IMG/VR virus record: IMGVR_UViG_3300036861_000116
Location: 1-42,970 of that record
Length of the DNA stretch: 42,970 nucleotides
Source: a virus
Reading direction: 5' to 3' (one strand)
The position numbers and the translations under genes were made by a program. Within the stretch, counting starts at the first letter, position 1. Every line of letters begins with the position of its first letter. Below the pieces are notes generated by a model. It had not been told where the DNA came from. It saw only the letters and a program-made list of their open reading frames with translations, and did no database searches. Below, piece after piece: positions 8,927 through 17,113 of the stretch.

Positions 8927-9222
8927 CGACCTACGTGATGCGAAACGGCCGGTTGATCGACAAGCGATTAGCAGGACCAATGCAGATTGCGAGTTCCGGC
9001 GGACCTAACATCATTTCCGACATCATGGCACCGCTCAAGCATCCCGGCACGGGCGCGGTGATCGACAGCAAGGCCAGGTTTCGCCAGCACACGCGGGCGG
9101 CCGGTTGCGTCGAGGTTGGCACCGATCCGGCCGCCATGCGTGAAAGGCCACGTCATACGGTAAGCGAAGTTGAGATCGTCAATGAAGTCCGTCAGGCGAT
9201 TGCCGAATTGCGATCACGCTAA
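8923..9222 (+). CDS. Conserved small phage protein, 99 aa
   Basis: Starts in an ATGA overlap with the previous gene and ends one base into the next. The pattern YVMRNGRLIDKR, then SGGPNIISDI, then a segment ending AAGCVEVGTD matches a small protein I recall before scaffold or coat genes of proteobacterial podoviruses. It is basic and soluble, probably structural or an assembly factor. No known catalytic motif is present. Confidence 0.65.
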   Translation: MTTYVMRNGRLIDKRLAGPMQIASSGGPNIISDIMAPLKHPGTGAVIDSKARFRQHTRAAGCVEVGTDPAAMRERPRHTVSEVEIVNEVRQAIAELRSR

Positions 9223-10187
9223 TGCCGACACTGCGGGAACGCTTGGCCGCCTCTCTATTGGATGAGGACTCGCTGCCGCCGAATATGGGCGGGCCTGCGC
9301 ATCCGGCGGTTACGGGCGGGATGAGTAATATCGCCAATGCGCTCTTGGCGCTGCCGCAGCAAACCTTGCAAGCTTCAGAAGGTTTGCGCCAAACGGGGCA
9401 ATATAGTCCGGCCCCGGCCATGGATTTGGCCATGGCGCTGGCTGGAGGGGGAACGTCGTTCGCGCAGAAAGGCGCGGCTGGGATATTCGGCGGTAGACTC
9501 GCCAAGACTGCCGATCAAAGCGCACTCTCGATGGCGGAACAGATGGCCGAGCGCGGCATGGACCGCAAGCAGATTTGGGACGCCACCGGATGGTTCAAGG
9601 GTGCGGATGGAAAATGGAAGTTTGAGATACCGGACGACACTGCAAAATTAACGCTTAAGGGCAATCCAAATAATCCAGATTTGCATGGTCAAGGACCACT
9701 CAATACGATCTTATCGCACCCTGATTTGTTCGATGCTTATCCAGGATTGGGCAAGATCGAATCGGAAATTGCCGATAGCTCTTTGCTCCGTCCGTGGGGA
9801 ATATATCGTTACAATCATCGGCCTATTATTGGCGGACAAAAAATAGAGGCGCGCGGCGGAGAAGGCGGGCCATTACAAACGAAACAAGTCGCATTGCACG
9901 AAGTGCAACATGGTGTGCAAATCGCCGAAGGATTTGCGGAAGGCTCACATCCGTCGCGATTGCGTGACGTGGCCATTAGAGCTGGAACACCGGCCGACAA
10001 GATTGATGAGGCTATATACGAAGCCTATCGCCGTCATGCCGGTGAAGTCGAAGCACGCAATGTTGAAAACCGCATGCAAATGACGCCTGACGAACGGCGC
10101 AAATTCCCGCCTTGGGTAACGCAAGATATTCCGGATGAACAACAGATCGTGCGTTTACCATCCTGGTATGAACGGTTCTTACGCTAA
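9222..10187 (+). CDS. HEVQH zincin-like metallopeptidase domain protein, 321 aa
   Basis: The C-terminal half holds HEVQH at residues 226-230, an HExxH zinc site, followed about 45 residues later by AGEVEARN (273-280). A glutamate there could be the third ligand, as in gluzincins. ERRKFPPWVTQDIP near the end matches a block I recall from polyvalent phage proteins with the same domain. The N-terminal 100 residues are Ala/Gly-rich, then MAERGMDRKQIWDATGWFKG forms a second conserved block. It lies directly before the scaffold, where a head-maturation protease often sits, though injected or anti-defence roles fit equally. Activity is inferred only from the motif. Confidence 0.6.
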   Translation: MPTLRERLAASLLDEDSLPPNMGGPAHPAVTGGMSNIANALLALPQQTLQASEGLRQTGQYSPAPAMDLAMALAGGGTSFAQKGAAGIFGGRLAKTADQSALSMAEQMAERGMDRKQIWDATGWFKGADGKWKFEIPDDTAKLTLKGNPNNPDLHGQGPLNTILSHPDLFDAYPGLGKIESEIADSSLLRPWGIYRYNHRPIIGGQKIEARGGEGGPLQTKQVALHEVQHGVQIAEGFAEGSHPSRLRDVAIRAGTPADKIDEAIYEAYRRHAGEVEARNVENRMQMTPDERRKFPPWVTQDIPDEQQIVRLPSWYERFLR

Positions 10188-10211
10188 GTAAGCAATAATC
10201 ATGGAGCACTT

Positions 10212-11423
10212 ATGCCCGACCAACAGACAAGCATAAACACGCCAGAGCCGAAATCTTATGATGGCGATCTATTCGCCGATGTGCGCAGCGCAGTGGAGGA
10301 ATCCACGACGCGCGCCGCCGAGCCCGCAGTAATCGAAAAGCCGCCACCAGCCGAACCGAAGATTGCCGATACGCCAAAGACCGAACCGGAAGCCGCGAAG
10401 GCCGATCATCCGACCGATGAAAAGCGATATGCGGATGGCACATTCAAGCCAGTAAAGGGCGAGGAAAAACCGGGCGAGACCAAGCCGGCCGAAATCAAGA
10501 CTGACGCCGCAAAGCCAACAGAAGGCGTAAAGGTCGAAACGCCGCCAGTCGGCACACAGGCGCCTGTCACCGCGCCCGCTGCTGGCGCGCCTCCGCACGG
10601 CTGGTCGGTCAAATCAAAGGCCGATTGGGACAAGCTGCCCGAACATATCCGCGCCGATGTCGTCAAGCGCGAGCAGGAAGTCAACGCCGGTTTTGCCGAA
10701 TATGGCGGCATGAAAGAGCTGCGCCCCTATGTCGAAATGGCGCGCTCGCAGGGAACTACATTAAAGGACGCGCTCGACCGCTATACCGGAATCGAACGCT
10801 CTTTGCGGCAACAGCCGTTGCAAGCCATTCTCCATATCGCCGGCAATGCGGGGATTTCCCCGCAGCGCCTCGCTATGGAACTCGCGCCGTATGCGGGCCT
10901 TCAACAGTCCGATCCGGCGCAACAACAGCCGGGCCTTCAACCGCCTGAGCTGCTGCAACACTATCTCAACCCGGTGCTGCAGGAAGTCAGTGGATTAAAG
11001 AGTCTCTTTCAAGCCCAACAGGAAGCCGAACGAACCCGTCAGATGTCCGCTGTCAACACGGTGCTGGAACGGTTCGCTGCCGACCCCGCGCATCGCTACT
11101 TCCACAACGTCGAGGCTCAAATGACCCAATTATTTGAGAGCGGCGTTGTGCCGAGGACCGGCGATTACGCGGCCGATGTGCAGAAGGCTTACGACACGGC
11201 TTGCCGCATGGACATGGAGATAAGCGAGGCGCTTTACAACCAGCGCATCGCCGAAACCGACGAAGCGCGCAAGAAGGCAGAGAAAGAGGCTGCGGAGAAA
11301 GCGAAGCTTGCTTCGCGCTCCCTCACCGGATCGCCCAGCACCGGCCCCGTCAAAGCAGACGACAAGGGCGGCGATTCAATCGAAGATGATGTCCGCAGGG
11401 CCTATCGGTCGCATGCGGCATAA
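10212..11423 (+). CDS. Scaffolding-like head assembly protein, 403 aa
   Basis: It lies just upstream of the coat gene. It is strongly charged, with a disordered Pro/Lys/Glu-rich first third (for example EKPGETKPAEIKTDAAKPTE), then helical sequence with Gln-rich stretches around residues 235-285 and a coiled-coil, basic C-terminal region (ARKKAEKEAAEKAKLASRS). Disorder plus coiled coil plus position is the usual profile of a podovirus scaffold. No HExxH, Ser protease or membrane motif is seen. The next gene follows by 18 bases. Confidence 0.72.
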   Translation: MPDQQTSINTPEPKSYDGDLFADVRSAVEESTTRAAEPAVIEKPPPAEPKIADTPKTEPEAAKADHPTDEKRYADGTFKPVKGEEKPGETKPAEIKTDAAKPTEGVKVETPPVGTQAPVTAPAAGAPPHGWSVKSKADWDKLPEHIRADVVKREQEVNAGFAEYGGMKELRPYVEMARSQGTTLKDALDRYTGIERSLRQQPLQAILHIAGNAGISPQRLAMELAPYAGLQQSDPAQQQPGLQPPELLQHYLNPVLQEVSGLKSLFQAQQEAERTRQMSAVNTVLERFAADPAHRYFHNVEAQMTQLFESGVVPRTGDYAADVQKAYDTACRMDMEISEALYNQRIAETDEARKKAEKEAAEKAKLASRSLTGSPSTGPVKADDKGGDSIEDDVRRAYRSHAA

Positions 11424-11441
11424 ACCACAAGGTCAAACGAA

Positions 11442-12437
11442 ATGGGCGCAAATCCCAACTTCGATGACATTGTAACCACCACGCTCCGCAACAGAAGCGG
11501 CAAGCTGGCGGACAATGCCACGAAGACAACTGCCTTGCTCGATCGGCTGCGCCGACGCGGCAAGGTCAAACCGGCGGCCGGCGGCCGAACCATCGTGCAG
11601 GAGCTGGAAACGGCTCTCAACACGAACGGCGGCTGGTATGCCGGTTACGACACGTTGTCGACCAATGCGTTTGAGCCATTCAGTGCAGCCGAATACGACT
11701 GGAAGCAGGCTTACGTGCCTGTCGTTTGGTCGGGCCTCGAAAAGCTCAAGAATATGGGCGAGTTTGAGGTCATCGATCTGGTCGCAAGCCGAGTGAAGAA
11801 CAGCGAAAAGACGCTGTACGATCTCGTGGCGTCGGCCAGCTATTCGGACGGCACCGGCTCCGGCGGTAAGCAACTACATGGTCTGGGCCTGTTCATCGTC
11901 CAGGCCAACACGTCGGGAACCGTTGGCGGCATCGATCGCTCAACAAACACGTTCTGGCGCAATAAGACCGGCTCCGTGACCATGTCGGCCACGACCGTCA
12001 ACATCGCCTCAGTTAATCCGTCGACGTTTCTGGCGGCGCTGAACTCGCTGGCGATCTCCTGCACCCGCGGTTCCGACCGGCCGGACCTCTATGTCGCGGA
12101 CGGCACGGCGTACAAGCAGTATCTGGAAAGCTTGCAGCCGATCCAGCGGATCACCGATGTTGAGTTGGGAGGCTACGGCTTCACCAACTTGAAATACTAC
12201 GGCGTTGGCTCGAATGCCGATTTTGTCCTCGACAATGGTTATTGTCCGGCCAAGACGGTGTACGCGCTCAACACCGATTACATCTACTTGCGACCGCATC
12301 CGGATCGGAATTTCGTTCCATTCGGCGGCGACCGCATTCCCGTCAACCAGGATGCCACGGTCAGGTTCTTGGGGTTCACTGGCAATATGTGCGCCAGCAA
12401 CCTCGCCCTGCAGGGCATCCTCTCAAGCACCAACTAG
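11442..12437 (+). CDS. Major capsid (coat) protein
   Basis: 331 aa, starting at ATG 11442. The N-terminal region is a helical, basic arm (TTLRNRSGKLADNATKTTAL). Next come a SAAEYDWKQAYVPVVWSG block, a central Gly/Thr-rich loop region, and the SDRPDLYVADGTAYKQYLES segment characteristic of HK97-fold coat proteins of this phage group. The C-terminus carries FVPFGGDRIPVNQDA and ends in a hydrophobic strand. Length, order after the scaffold and the following decoration-like gene all fit. No N-terminal propeptide cleavage site is obvious. Confidence 0.85.
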   Translation: MGANPNFDDIVTTTLRNRSGKLADNATKTTALLDRLRRRGKVKPAAGGRTIVQELETALNTNGGWYAGYDTLSTNAFEPFSAAEYDWKQAYVPVVWSGLEKLKNMGEFEVIDLVASRVKNSEKTLYDLVASASYSDGTGSGGKQLHGLGLFIVQANTSGTVGGIDRSTNTFWRNKTGSVTMSATTVNIASVNPSTFLAALNSLAISCTRGSDRPDLYVADGTAYKQYLESLQPIQRITDVELGGYGFTNLKYYGVGSNADFVLDNGYCPAKTVYALNTDYIYLRPHPDRNFVPFGGDRIPVNQDATVRFLGFTGNMCASNLALQGILSSTN

Positions 12438-12449
12438 GAGGGCGCCACC

Positions 12450-12956
12450 ATGACATACCTTGTTGGTGGACAGCCGGGTGTTCAATTCACCGGCGACGAC
12501 CTGCTGAAAGGCAAGTGCCCCTCCGTTGGGCAGCGCCTCGAAACCAGCGACGGCAAGGAATATGTGTTTTGCCTTGTCGCCGCTGCGCAGAACCTGATCG
12601 ATGGTCATCTCGTGACCATTGATCCGATGACGTTTACCGTCACCATTGCGGCGGCTGGTCCGCCGGCTCCGGCGGCTGGAAATGTCCTAGGCGTGGCCCG
12701 AACCTCCGTCACCGCTTCGGCCAGTGCGTATATCTGGGTGCAGCGGTACGGCGTTGGCTCGGTGCAGGCGACCGCTTCGACGCTACCGAACATCGTGCTG
12801 ACGATGTCGGCTGCGGCGGGTGTCGTGGACGATGCCATTGCCACGGCCTCTGGCATAATCGAGGGTCTGATCCTGACCGCGACTACGGCGGCAAGCGGCA
12901 TCACTGCCTGCTTCCTGTCATATCCGCGGTTCACTGAACCCGGCATGCCGGGCTAA
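12450..12956 (+). CDS. Head decoration-like protein, 168 aa
   Basis: The gene has AGGAGG at 12437-12442, overlapping the coat stop, and starts at ATG 12450. The product is Ala/Thr/Val-rich and beta-structured, with an SVGQRLETSDGKEYVFCLV block and a VLGVARTSVTASASAYIWV block that I associate with small capsid-decoration or capsid-associated proteins directly after coat genes. It ends at a 14-bp palindrome (12939-12952). Coat stabilisation is the likely role, by position. Confidence 0.65.
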   Translation: MTYLVGGQPGVQFTGDDLLKGKCPSVGQRLETSDGKEYVFCLVAAAQNLIDGHLVTIDPMTFTVTIAAAGPPAPAAGNVLGVARTSVTASASAYIWVQRYGVGSVQATASTLPNIVLTMSAAAGVVDDAIATASGIIEGLILTATTAASGITACFLSYPRFTEPGMPG

Positions 12957-13000
12957 GGGGCAGTGTCTATCGCTGCCTAGCATCAGCGATGGATTCAACT

Positions 13001-13033
13001 GGGATGGTGACGGCAAGTCGCCATCCCTTTTTC
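13001..13033 (+). terminator. Rho-independent terminator after the head genes
   Basis: An 11-base stem starts at 13001 (GGGATGGTGAC), with loop GGCAA at 13012-13016 and the opposite strand at 13017-13027 with one G-T pair. TTTTT follows at 13028-13032. It separates the abundant coat and decoration genes from the glycan and connector genes. Confidence 0.85.
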
Positions 13034-13049
13034 TTTGGGAGAGAAATCC

Positions 13050-13313
13050 ATGGACAAGACTTTCATACCGGCCGGGATCGCCAAGCCACAGCCGCCGGAA
13101 GGCAAGTTTATCGAAGTATGGCACGGCAACTCGATCATCAAGGGCCGCAAGGTGAGCGGCCATTGGGAAATCGAGAACGGCACGATCATCAATGTCGAAG
13201 GCTGGCGCCTGCCCGAAGAACCGGCGAAGCCCGATAAGGCGAAGCGTTCGGCAGCGGCAAAATCAAAGGCACCGCCGCGGCGCAAGGCATCAAGACCGCG
13301 CAAGAAAAAATGA
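13050..13313 (+). CDS. Small basic protein, 87 aa
   Basis: It starts at ATG 13050 behind GGGAGAG at 13037-13043, just after the terminator. The N-terminal 55 residues form a compact beta-like domain (FIEVWHGNSIIKGRKVSGHWEI). The last 35 residues are Lys/Arg/Pro/Ala-rich (APPRRKASRPRKKK), suggesting nucleic-acid contact. No family is recognised. It is contiguous with the glycosyltransferase gene. Confidence 0.6.
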   Translation: MDKTFIPAGIAKPQPPEGKFIEVWHGNSIIKGRKVSGHWEIENGTIINVEGWRLPEEPAKPDKAKRSAAAKSKAPPRRKASRPRKKK

Positions 13314-14045
13314 ATGTCGAATAAGCCGATCTATGTTTACATCGGTTTCGATCCGCGCGAAGCGGCTGCCTTTGCCGTTGCGCGCGAAAGCATCCGAAAC
13401 TTTGATCGGCATTTGCGCGTCGAAGGCGTTGTGCTTTCGCGGTTGCGAGCGGCCGGCCTCTACATAAGGCCGACTGAAGTTCGCCTGGGTAAATTATGGG
13501 ATGTGATTTCGGATGCGCATATGTCCACCGAGTTCGCGATTTCTCGGTTTTTCGTTCCTGAACTGATGCGCCGCCGCGACCATCATGGCTGGGCCTTGTT
13601 CATGGATTGCGACGTGCTGGTGCGGGCAAACATCAATCAGCTCCGTCCCTATCTGGACGATAGCAAGGCCGTCTGTTGCGTGAAGCACGAATATATTCCG
13701 ACCAATGACATAAAGATGGACGGGCAAATTCAGTCCGCCTATCCGCGCAAGAATTGGTCATCGGTGATGGCGATCAACGTCGATCATCCGGCCAACGATG
13801 CATTGAATCTCAGGATGGTCAATTCTTTGCCGGGGCGCGACCTGCATGCCTTCTGGTGGATCACCGACGATAAAATAGGCGAGTTGCCGCCGGAATGGAA
13901 CTACATCCCAGGACATACCAAACTCCCCGAGGACACTTATCCGAGACTTGTGCATTACACGGATGGCGGGCCGTGGTTGCCGCAATTCCGCAATGTGGAA
14001 TACGCGGAAGAATGGTTGACGGAGTTCGAGCAATGGGCGGCTTGA
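13314..14045 (+). CDS. Putative GT8-like glycosyltransferase, 243 aa
   Basis: Predicted sugar transferase with a GT-A fold. IYVYIGFDPREAAAF at residues 6-20 is the usual nucleotide-sugar strand and loop. LFMDCDVLV at 95-103 holds a DxD metal site (D98, D100). HYTDGGPW at 214-221 is close to the metal-binding His motif near the end of GT8 enzymes. The start ATG lies directly after the previous stop (13311-13313). The 3' end overlaps the Maf-fusion gene by 13 bases, so the two are translationally coupled and probably act together. Donor and acceptor are unknown. Confidence 0.72.
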   Translation: MSNKPIYVYIGFDPREAAAFAVARESIRNFDRHLRVEGVVLSRLRAAGLYIRPTEVRLGKLWDVISDAHMSTEFAISRFFVPELMRRRDHHGWALFMDCDVLVRANINQLRPYLDDSKAVCCVKHEYIPTNDIKMDGQIQSAYPRKNWSSVMAINVDHPANDALNLRMVNSLPGRDLHAFWWITDDKIGELPPEWNYIPGHTKLPEDTYPRLVHYTDGGPWLPQFRNVEYAEEWLTEFEQWAA

Positions 14046-15778
14046 TCTCGCCGGAATATCTTGAGCTGCAACGGCAACTGCACGCGAAAGGCAATTACGG
14101 CACGTCCAGCGGACGATGGATTTACACAATCTCTAGCCTGGCGGCCAAGTATGAGTGTCGCGATATTCTCGATTATGGGTGCGGTGAGGGCAATCTCAAA
14201 AAGTCGTTGGGCGAAAAGGTCCGCGAATATGATCCATGCCAGTCAGGCAAGGATGCCGACCCAGAGCCGGCAGACCTTGTCGTCTGCACCGATGTATTGG
14301 AGCATATCGAGCCGGATTACCTCGATCGCGTGTTGACACATCTTTCCTCCAAAGTCAGGAAGGCGTTTTTCTTCACCATCGCGCTTTATCCGGCAAGAAA
14401 GAAACTTGCGGATGGACGCAACGCGCATTTGATCGTCGAATCCGCCGATTGGTGGCGGGAACGATTGAGCCGGTATTTCAAGCTGGCGGAATGGGATGTG
14501 CGCAAGGTGCGTCCCGGCTGGGAGGGAACCGAAGTTACAGCTTTGGCGCTGGCCGATGGCGTGGTGACCAAAACGGGCATTCGCCCGCACAAACGCCGCA
14601 AACTGTCGCGGAAATTTCGCAAGCAGGCGGAGGCCTTCTTTGAAACCATCCGCGAAGGTTCGCGCCGCTACAGCGACAAGATATGTAAAATCGAGACCTT
14701 CGAATTCTGGGAGGGTGATGGCGACCGCGAAGCCGATTGCCAAGTCGTGATCGACATCCTCGAACATCAGTGGGACGTGCATGCGGCGCTGGCCGACATC
14801 AAGCGGATGGCCAAGCATGCGGTCTTTCTTGTAATCCGGCTCGATTTCCGCGGCGCGGATTACTGGAAGGATGTAATCGGCAATTACTTCGCCGTGACGC
14901 AAGTGCATGAGCAGGACGGCGCGATCTCGCTCATCGCCAATGCCAAGACGCTAGTGCCAGGGCTCAAGATCAAGGCGGCCGGGACCGAGGAATCAAGGTG
15001 GGAAAACATCATCACCAGCGTCAATAAATACAGGGATTGCCTGGAAGAAGAACCGCCGCACGACCGCTATGCGATCATTGCCTGCTACGGGCCATCGATG
15101 AAGGACACATGGCCGATCTTGATGCAGCAGGCGGCCGATAAGAATTCAGTAGTTGTGTCGGTGTCCGGCGCGCATGACTTTCTACTGGGGAAAGGCATTA
15201 TTCCGGATTTTCATATCGAATGCGATCCGCGCGAGCACAAAGCCGACAACATGGCGCAGGCGCATCCTGATGTTGAGTATCTGATGGCGTCGACCTGTCA
15301 TCCGCGCATGTTTGCCAAGGTCGACGGCATGAAGGTCAGGCTGTGGCACTCTGTTGGCGGCGAAGTTGCCGTACGCATCGTTGATGAACTACAATCGAAG
15401 GCGCCGATCATCTTCGGCGGCGGCTCGGTTGGCTTGCGCGCGTTGCCGGTGATGTTTCGCAAAGGCTATCGAAAATTCCTCATTCATGGGATGGATTGTT
15501 CGTTTGCCGATGAAGGCCGCGAAAAATGGGCCGGCCCGCATGCGCAAAAGCAAAACCCGAAGGAACAACAAGTCGTCAAGGTAAGATATGACGGCCGCTT
15601 CTTCGCAACGACCGGCATTCTTCTCAGCTATGGAACCGACTTTTTCGACATGGTCAATCGCATGCGGCAGGCCGATCCATCGCTGGAAATCCGCGTGTTC
15701 GGTGACGGGCTGTTGCAGGCCCGTGTCGCCGGGCCGCATTCACCAATCGAAGTTTTACCCCAACAGGAGGCTGCATAA
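14033..15778 (+). CDS. Methyltransferase - methyltransferase-like - Maf (DUF115) fusion, 581 aa
   Basis: Three parts are readable. Residues 1-180 are a class I SAM methyltransferase with motif I ILDYGCGEGNL (45-55) and ADLVVCTDVLEHIEP (80-94). Residues 190-305 look like a second, decayed methyltransferase half: ADCQVVIDILEH (234-245) mirrors the first, but no glycine motif is visible. Residues 345-565 match the Maf/DUF115 (MptE-like) fold, with IACYGPSM (349-356), IPDFHIECDPREH (390-402), FGGGSVGLRALPV (461-473) and LIHGMDCSF (483-491). Maf proteins add nonulosonic acids to flagellins. ATG 14033 is used, coupled to the preceding gene. A longer start at 13895 would lie inside it. The acceptor is unknown. 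Confidence 0.75.
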   Translation: MGGLISPEYLELQRQLHAKGNYGTSSGRWIYTISSLAAKYECRDILDYGCGEGNLKKSLGEKVREYDPCQSGKDADPEPADLVVCTDVLEHIEPDYLDRVLTHLSSKVRKAFFFTIALYPARKKLADGRNAHLIVESADWWRERLSRYFKLAEWDVRKVRPGWEGTEVTALALADGVVTKTGIRPHKRRKLSRKFRKQAEAFFETIREGSRRYSDKICKIETFEFWEGDGDREADCQVVIDILEHQWDVHAALADIKRMAKHAVFLVIRLDFRGADYWKDVIGNYFAVTQVHEQDGAISLIANAKTLVPGLKIKAAGTEESRWENIITSVNKYRDCLEEEPPHDRYAIIACYGPSMKDTWPILMQQAADKNSVVVSVSGAHDFLLGKGIIPDFHIECDPREHKADNMAQAHPDVEYLMASTCHPRMFAKVDGMKVRLWHSVGGEVAVRIVDELQSKAPIIFGGGSVGLRALPVMFRKGYRKFLIHGMDCSFADEGREKWAGPHAQKQNPKEQQVVKVRYDGRFFATTGILLSYGTDFFDMVNRMRQADPSLEIRVFGDGLLQARVAGPHSPIEVLPQQEAA

Positions 15779-15779
15779 A

Positions 15780-16409
15780 ATGGACAAGGAAGTCGTAGGC
15801 GACCCGATCCCTCTCATCATGGAGCGCGAAGCGGGGGCGCCGGAACATATCGCGGCCATGCTGGTCGGCTTCGGTATCATGCAGATGACTGATGCGAAGG
15901 CCAGCGCCAAGGCCGGATATCCGGTGTTCAAGGATGTCGAATTCTTCCGCGCCAAGGTTCCCGGCGACAAGCAGTCGGAAGTACTGGCAATTGCCAAAGA
16001 CAAGGACCGGGCGCGCTACCCGCGCGCCTACGCGGCATTCAAGCAACGCGGCAGCGTGCCTATTCAGGGTCTGCCCATCGAGCAATGGCCGCAGATCAGC
16101 CGCGGCCAGGCAGTGATGCTCAAGAGCATGGACATTCATACCGTCGAATGCCTGGCCGAAGTGCATGATGGCCATATCGACAAGCTTGGCCAGAGCGGGC
16201 GCGAACTACGCACCAAGGCCAAGGCGTTCTTGGCGCAGGCCAAGGACAGCGCCGAAGCGCAACGGCTGGCGGCCGAAAGCGAGCGCAAGGACGCGATTAT
16301 CGCCGAGATGCAGCGGCAACTCAAAGACTTGGCCGCGCGCATCGAACAGCCGACGAAACGTGGCCCCGGCCGGCCGCGCAAGGATGACCAATCCGAGGCG
16401 GCGGCGTAA
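15780..16409 (+). CDS. Hypothetical protein with coiled coil and AT-hook-like tail, 209 aa
   Basis: A strong AGGAGG at 15767-15772 precedes ATG 15780. The N-terminal 120 residues are globular with no motif I recognise (HIAAMLVGFGIMQMTD). The next 70 form a charged coiled coil (AESERKDAIIAEMQRQLKDL). The C-terminus TKRGPGRPRKDD contains an AT-hook core, GRP flanked by basic residues. Placed before the connector gene, it could be a DNA-contacting virion or assembly protein. That is inference. Confidence 0.65.
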   Translation: MDKEVVGDPIPLIMEREAGAPEHIAAMLVGFGIMQMTDAKASAKAGYPVFKDVEFFRAKVPGDKQSEVLAIAKDKDRARYPRAYAAFKQRGSVPIQGLPIEQWPQISRGQAVMLKSMDIHTVECLAEVHDGHIDKLGQSGRELRTKAKAFLAQAKDSAEAQRLAAESERKDAIIAEMQRQLKDLAARIEQPTKRGPGRPRKDDQSEAAA

Positions 16410-17113
16410 TGAATACCCTGCTGGCGATGGTCCAAGGCATTGCCGGTTCGCTCAGCTTGCCGGTGCCGTCATCGCTTGTCGGCAATGCTGACGCGGCATC
16501 GGTGCTTTGGCTTAACTTGGCCAAGCGGGAAGGCCGCGAGCTCGCGCGCCGACACGATTGGCAGGCATTGATCGTGCAAAAGACGTTCACATCCACGGCG
16601 ACCGTGGTGCAATCGTCGGCGCTCGGAACCGATTATGATCATATGGTTCCCGATGTCGAAATCTGGGACCAAACCAACCATCAAGTTCTAGTCGGGCCGA
16701 CTTCTTCGGTCAATTGGGTGCGGCTGCAAAGTAGCGCCGTAACTGGGTCTATTGCCGGATGGTGGCGCATTCTCGGCGGGGCACTCAATGTCTATCCTGC
16801 GCCGACCGCGGGACATACCTTCGCGCTGGACTATATATCAAAGAACTGGTGTCAATCGTCCGGCGGCACGGCGCAAAGCACTTGGGCGGCGGATACCGAT
16901 ACGCCGTTAATCCCCGATCATCTGATTGAACTCGGCATCACCTGGCGCTGGCTGCGGGTGAAGTCGATGCACTACGCCGAAGAAATGGCGACCTACGAGC
17001 GCGAATTGGAAAAAGCCGCCAGCCGCGACCGCGGCATGCGCGTTCTTTATGTGAGCAAATCGCGCGATGACGATTATCCGCCGCAGCCGGGCTGGACCGG
17101 GACGGTCGGCTGA
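16409..17113 (+). CDS. Head-tail connector, P22 gp4-like tail accessory factor
   Basis: 234 aa, starting at a one-base overlap with the previous stop. The helical N-terminal half (VLWLNLAKREGRELARRHDW) followed by a beta segment (VPDVEIWDQTNHQVLVGP) and a helical return (ELGITWRWLRVKSMHYAEE) is the layout of the gp4 / tubular-A-like adaptors below the portal. It is followed immediately by the large hub protein, the usual gene order. It would close the head after packaging. Confidence 0.72.
   Translation: MNTLLAMVQGIAGSLSLPVPSSLVGNADAASVLWLNLAKREGRELARRHDWQALIVQKTFTSTATVVQSSALGTDYDHMVPDVEIWDQTNHQVLVGPTSSVNWVRLQSSAVTGSIAGWWRILGGALNVYPAPTAGHTFALDYISKNWCQSSGGTAQSTWAADTDTPLIPDHLIELGITWRWLRVKSMHYAEEMATYERELEKAASRDRGMRVLYVSKSRDDDYPPQPGWTGTVG

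Noticed and set aside
14243-14908. Reverse-strand 221-codon frame under the Maf fusion
   Set aside because: Shadow of a gene whose forward translation carries clear methyltransferase motifs.
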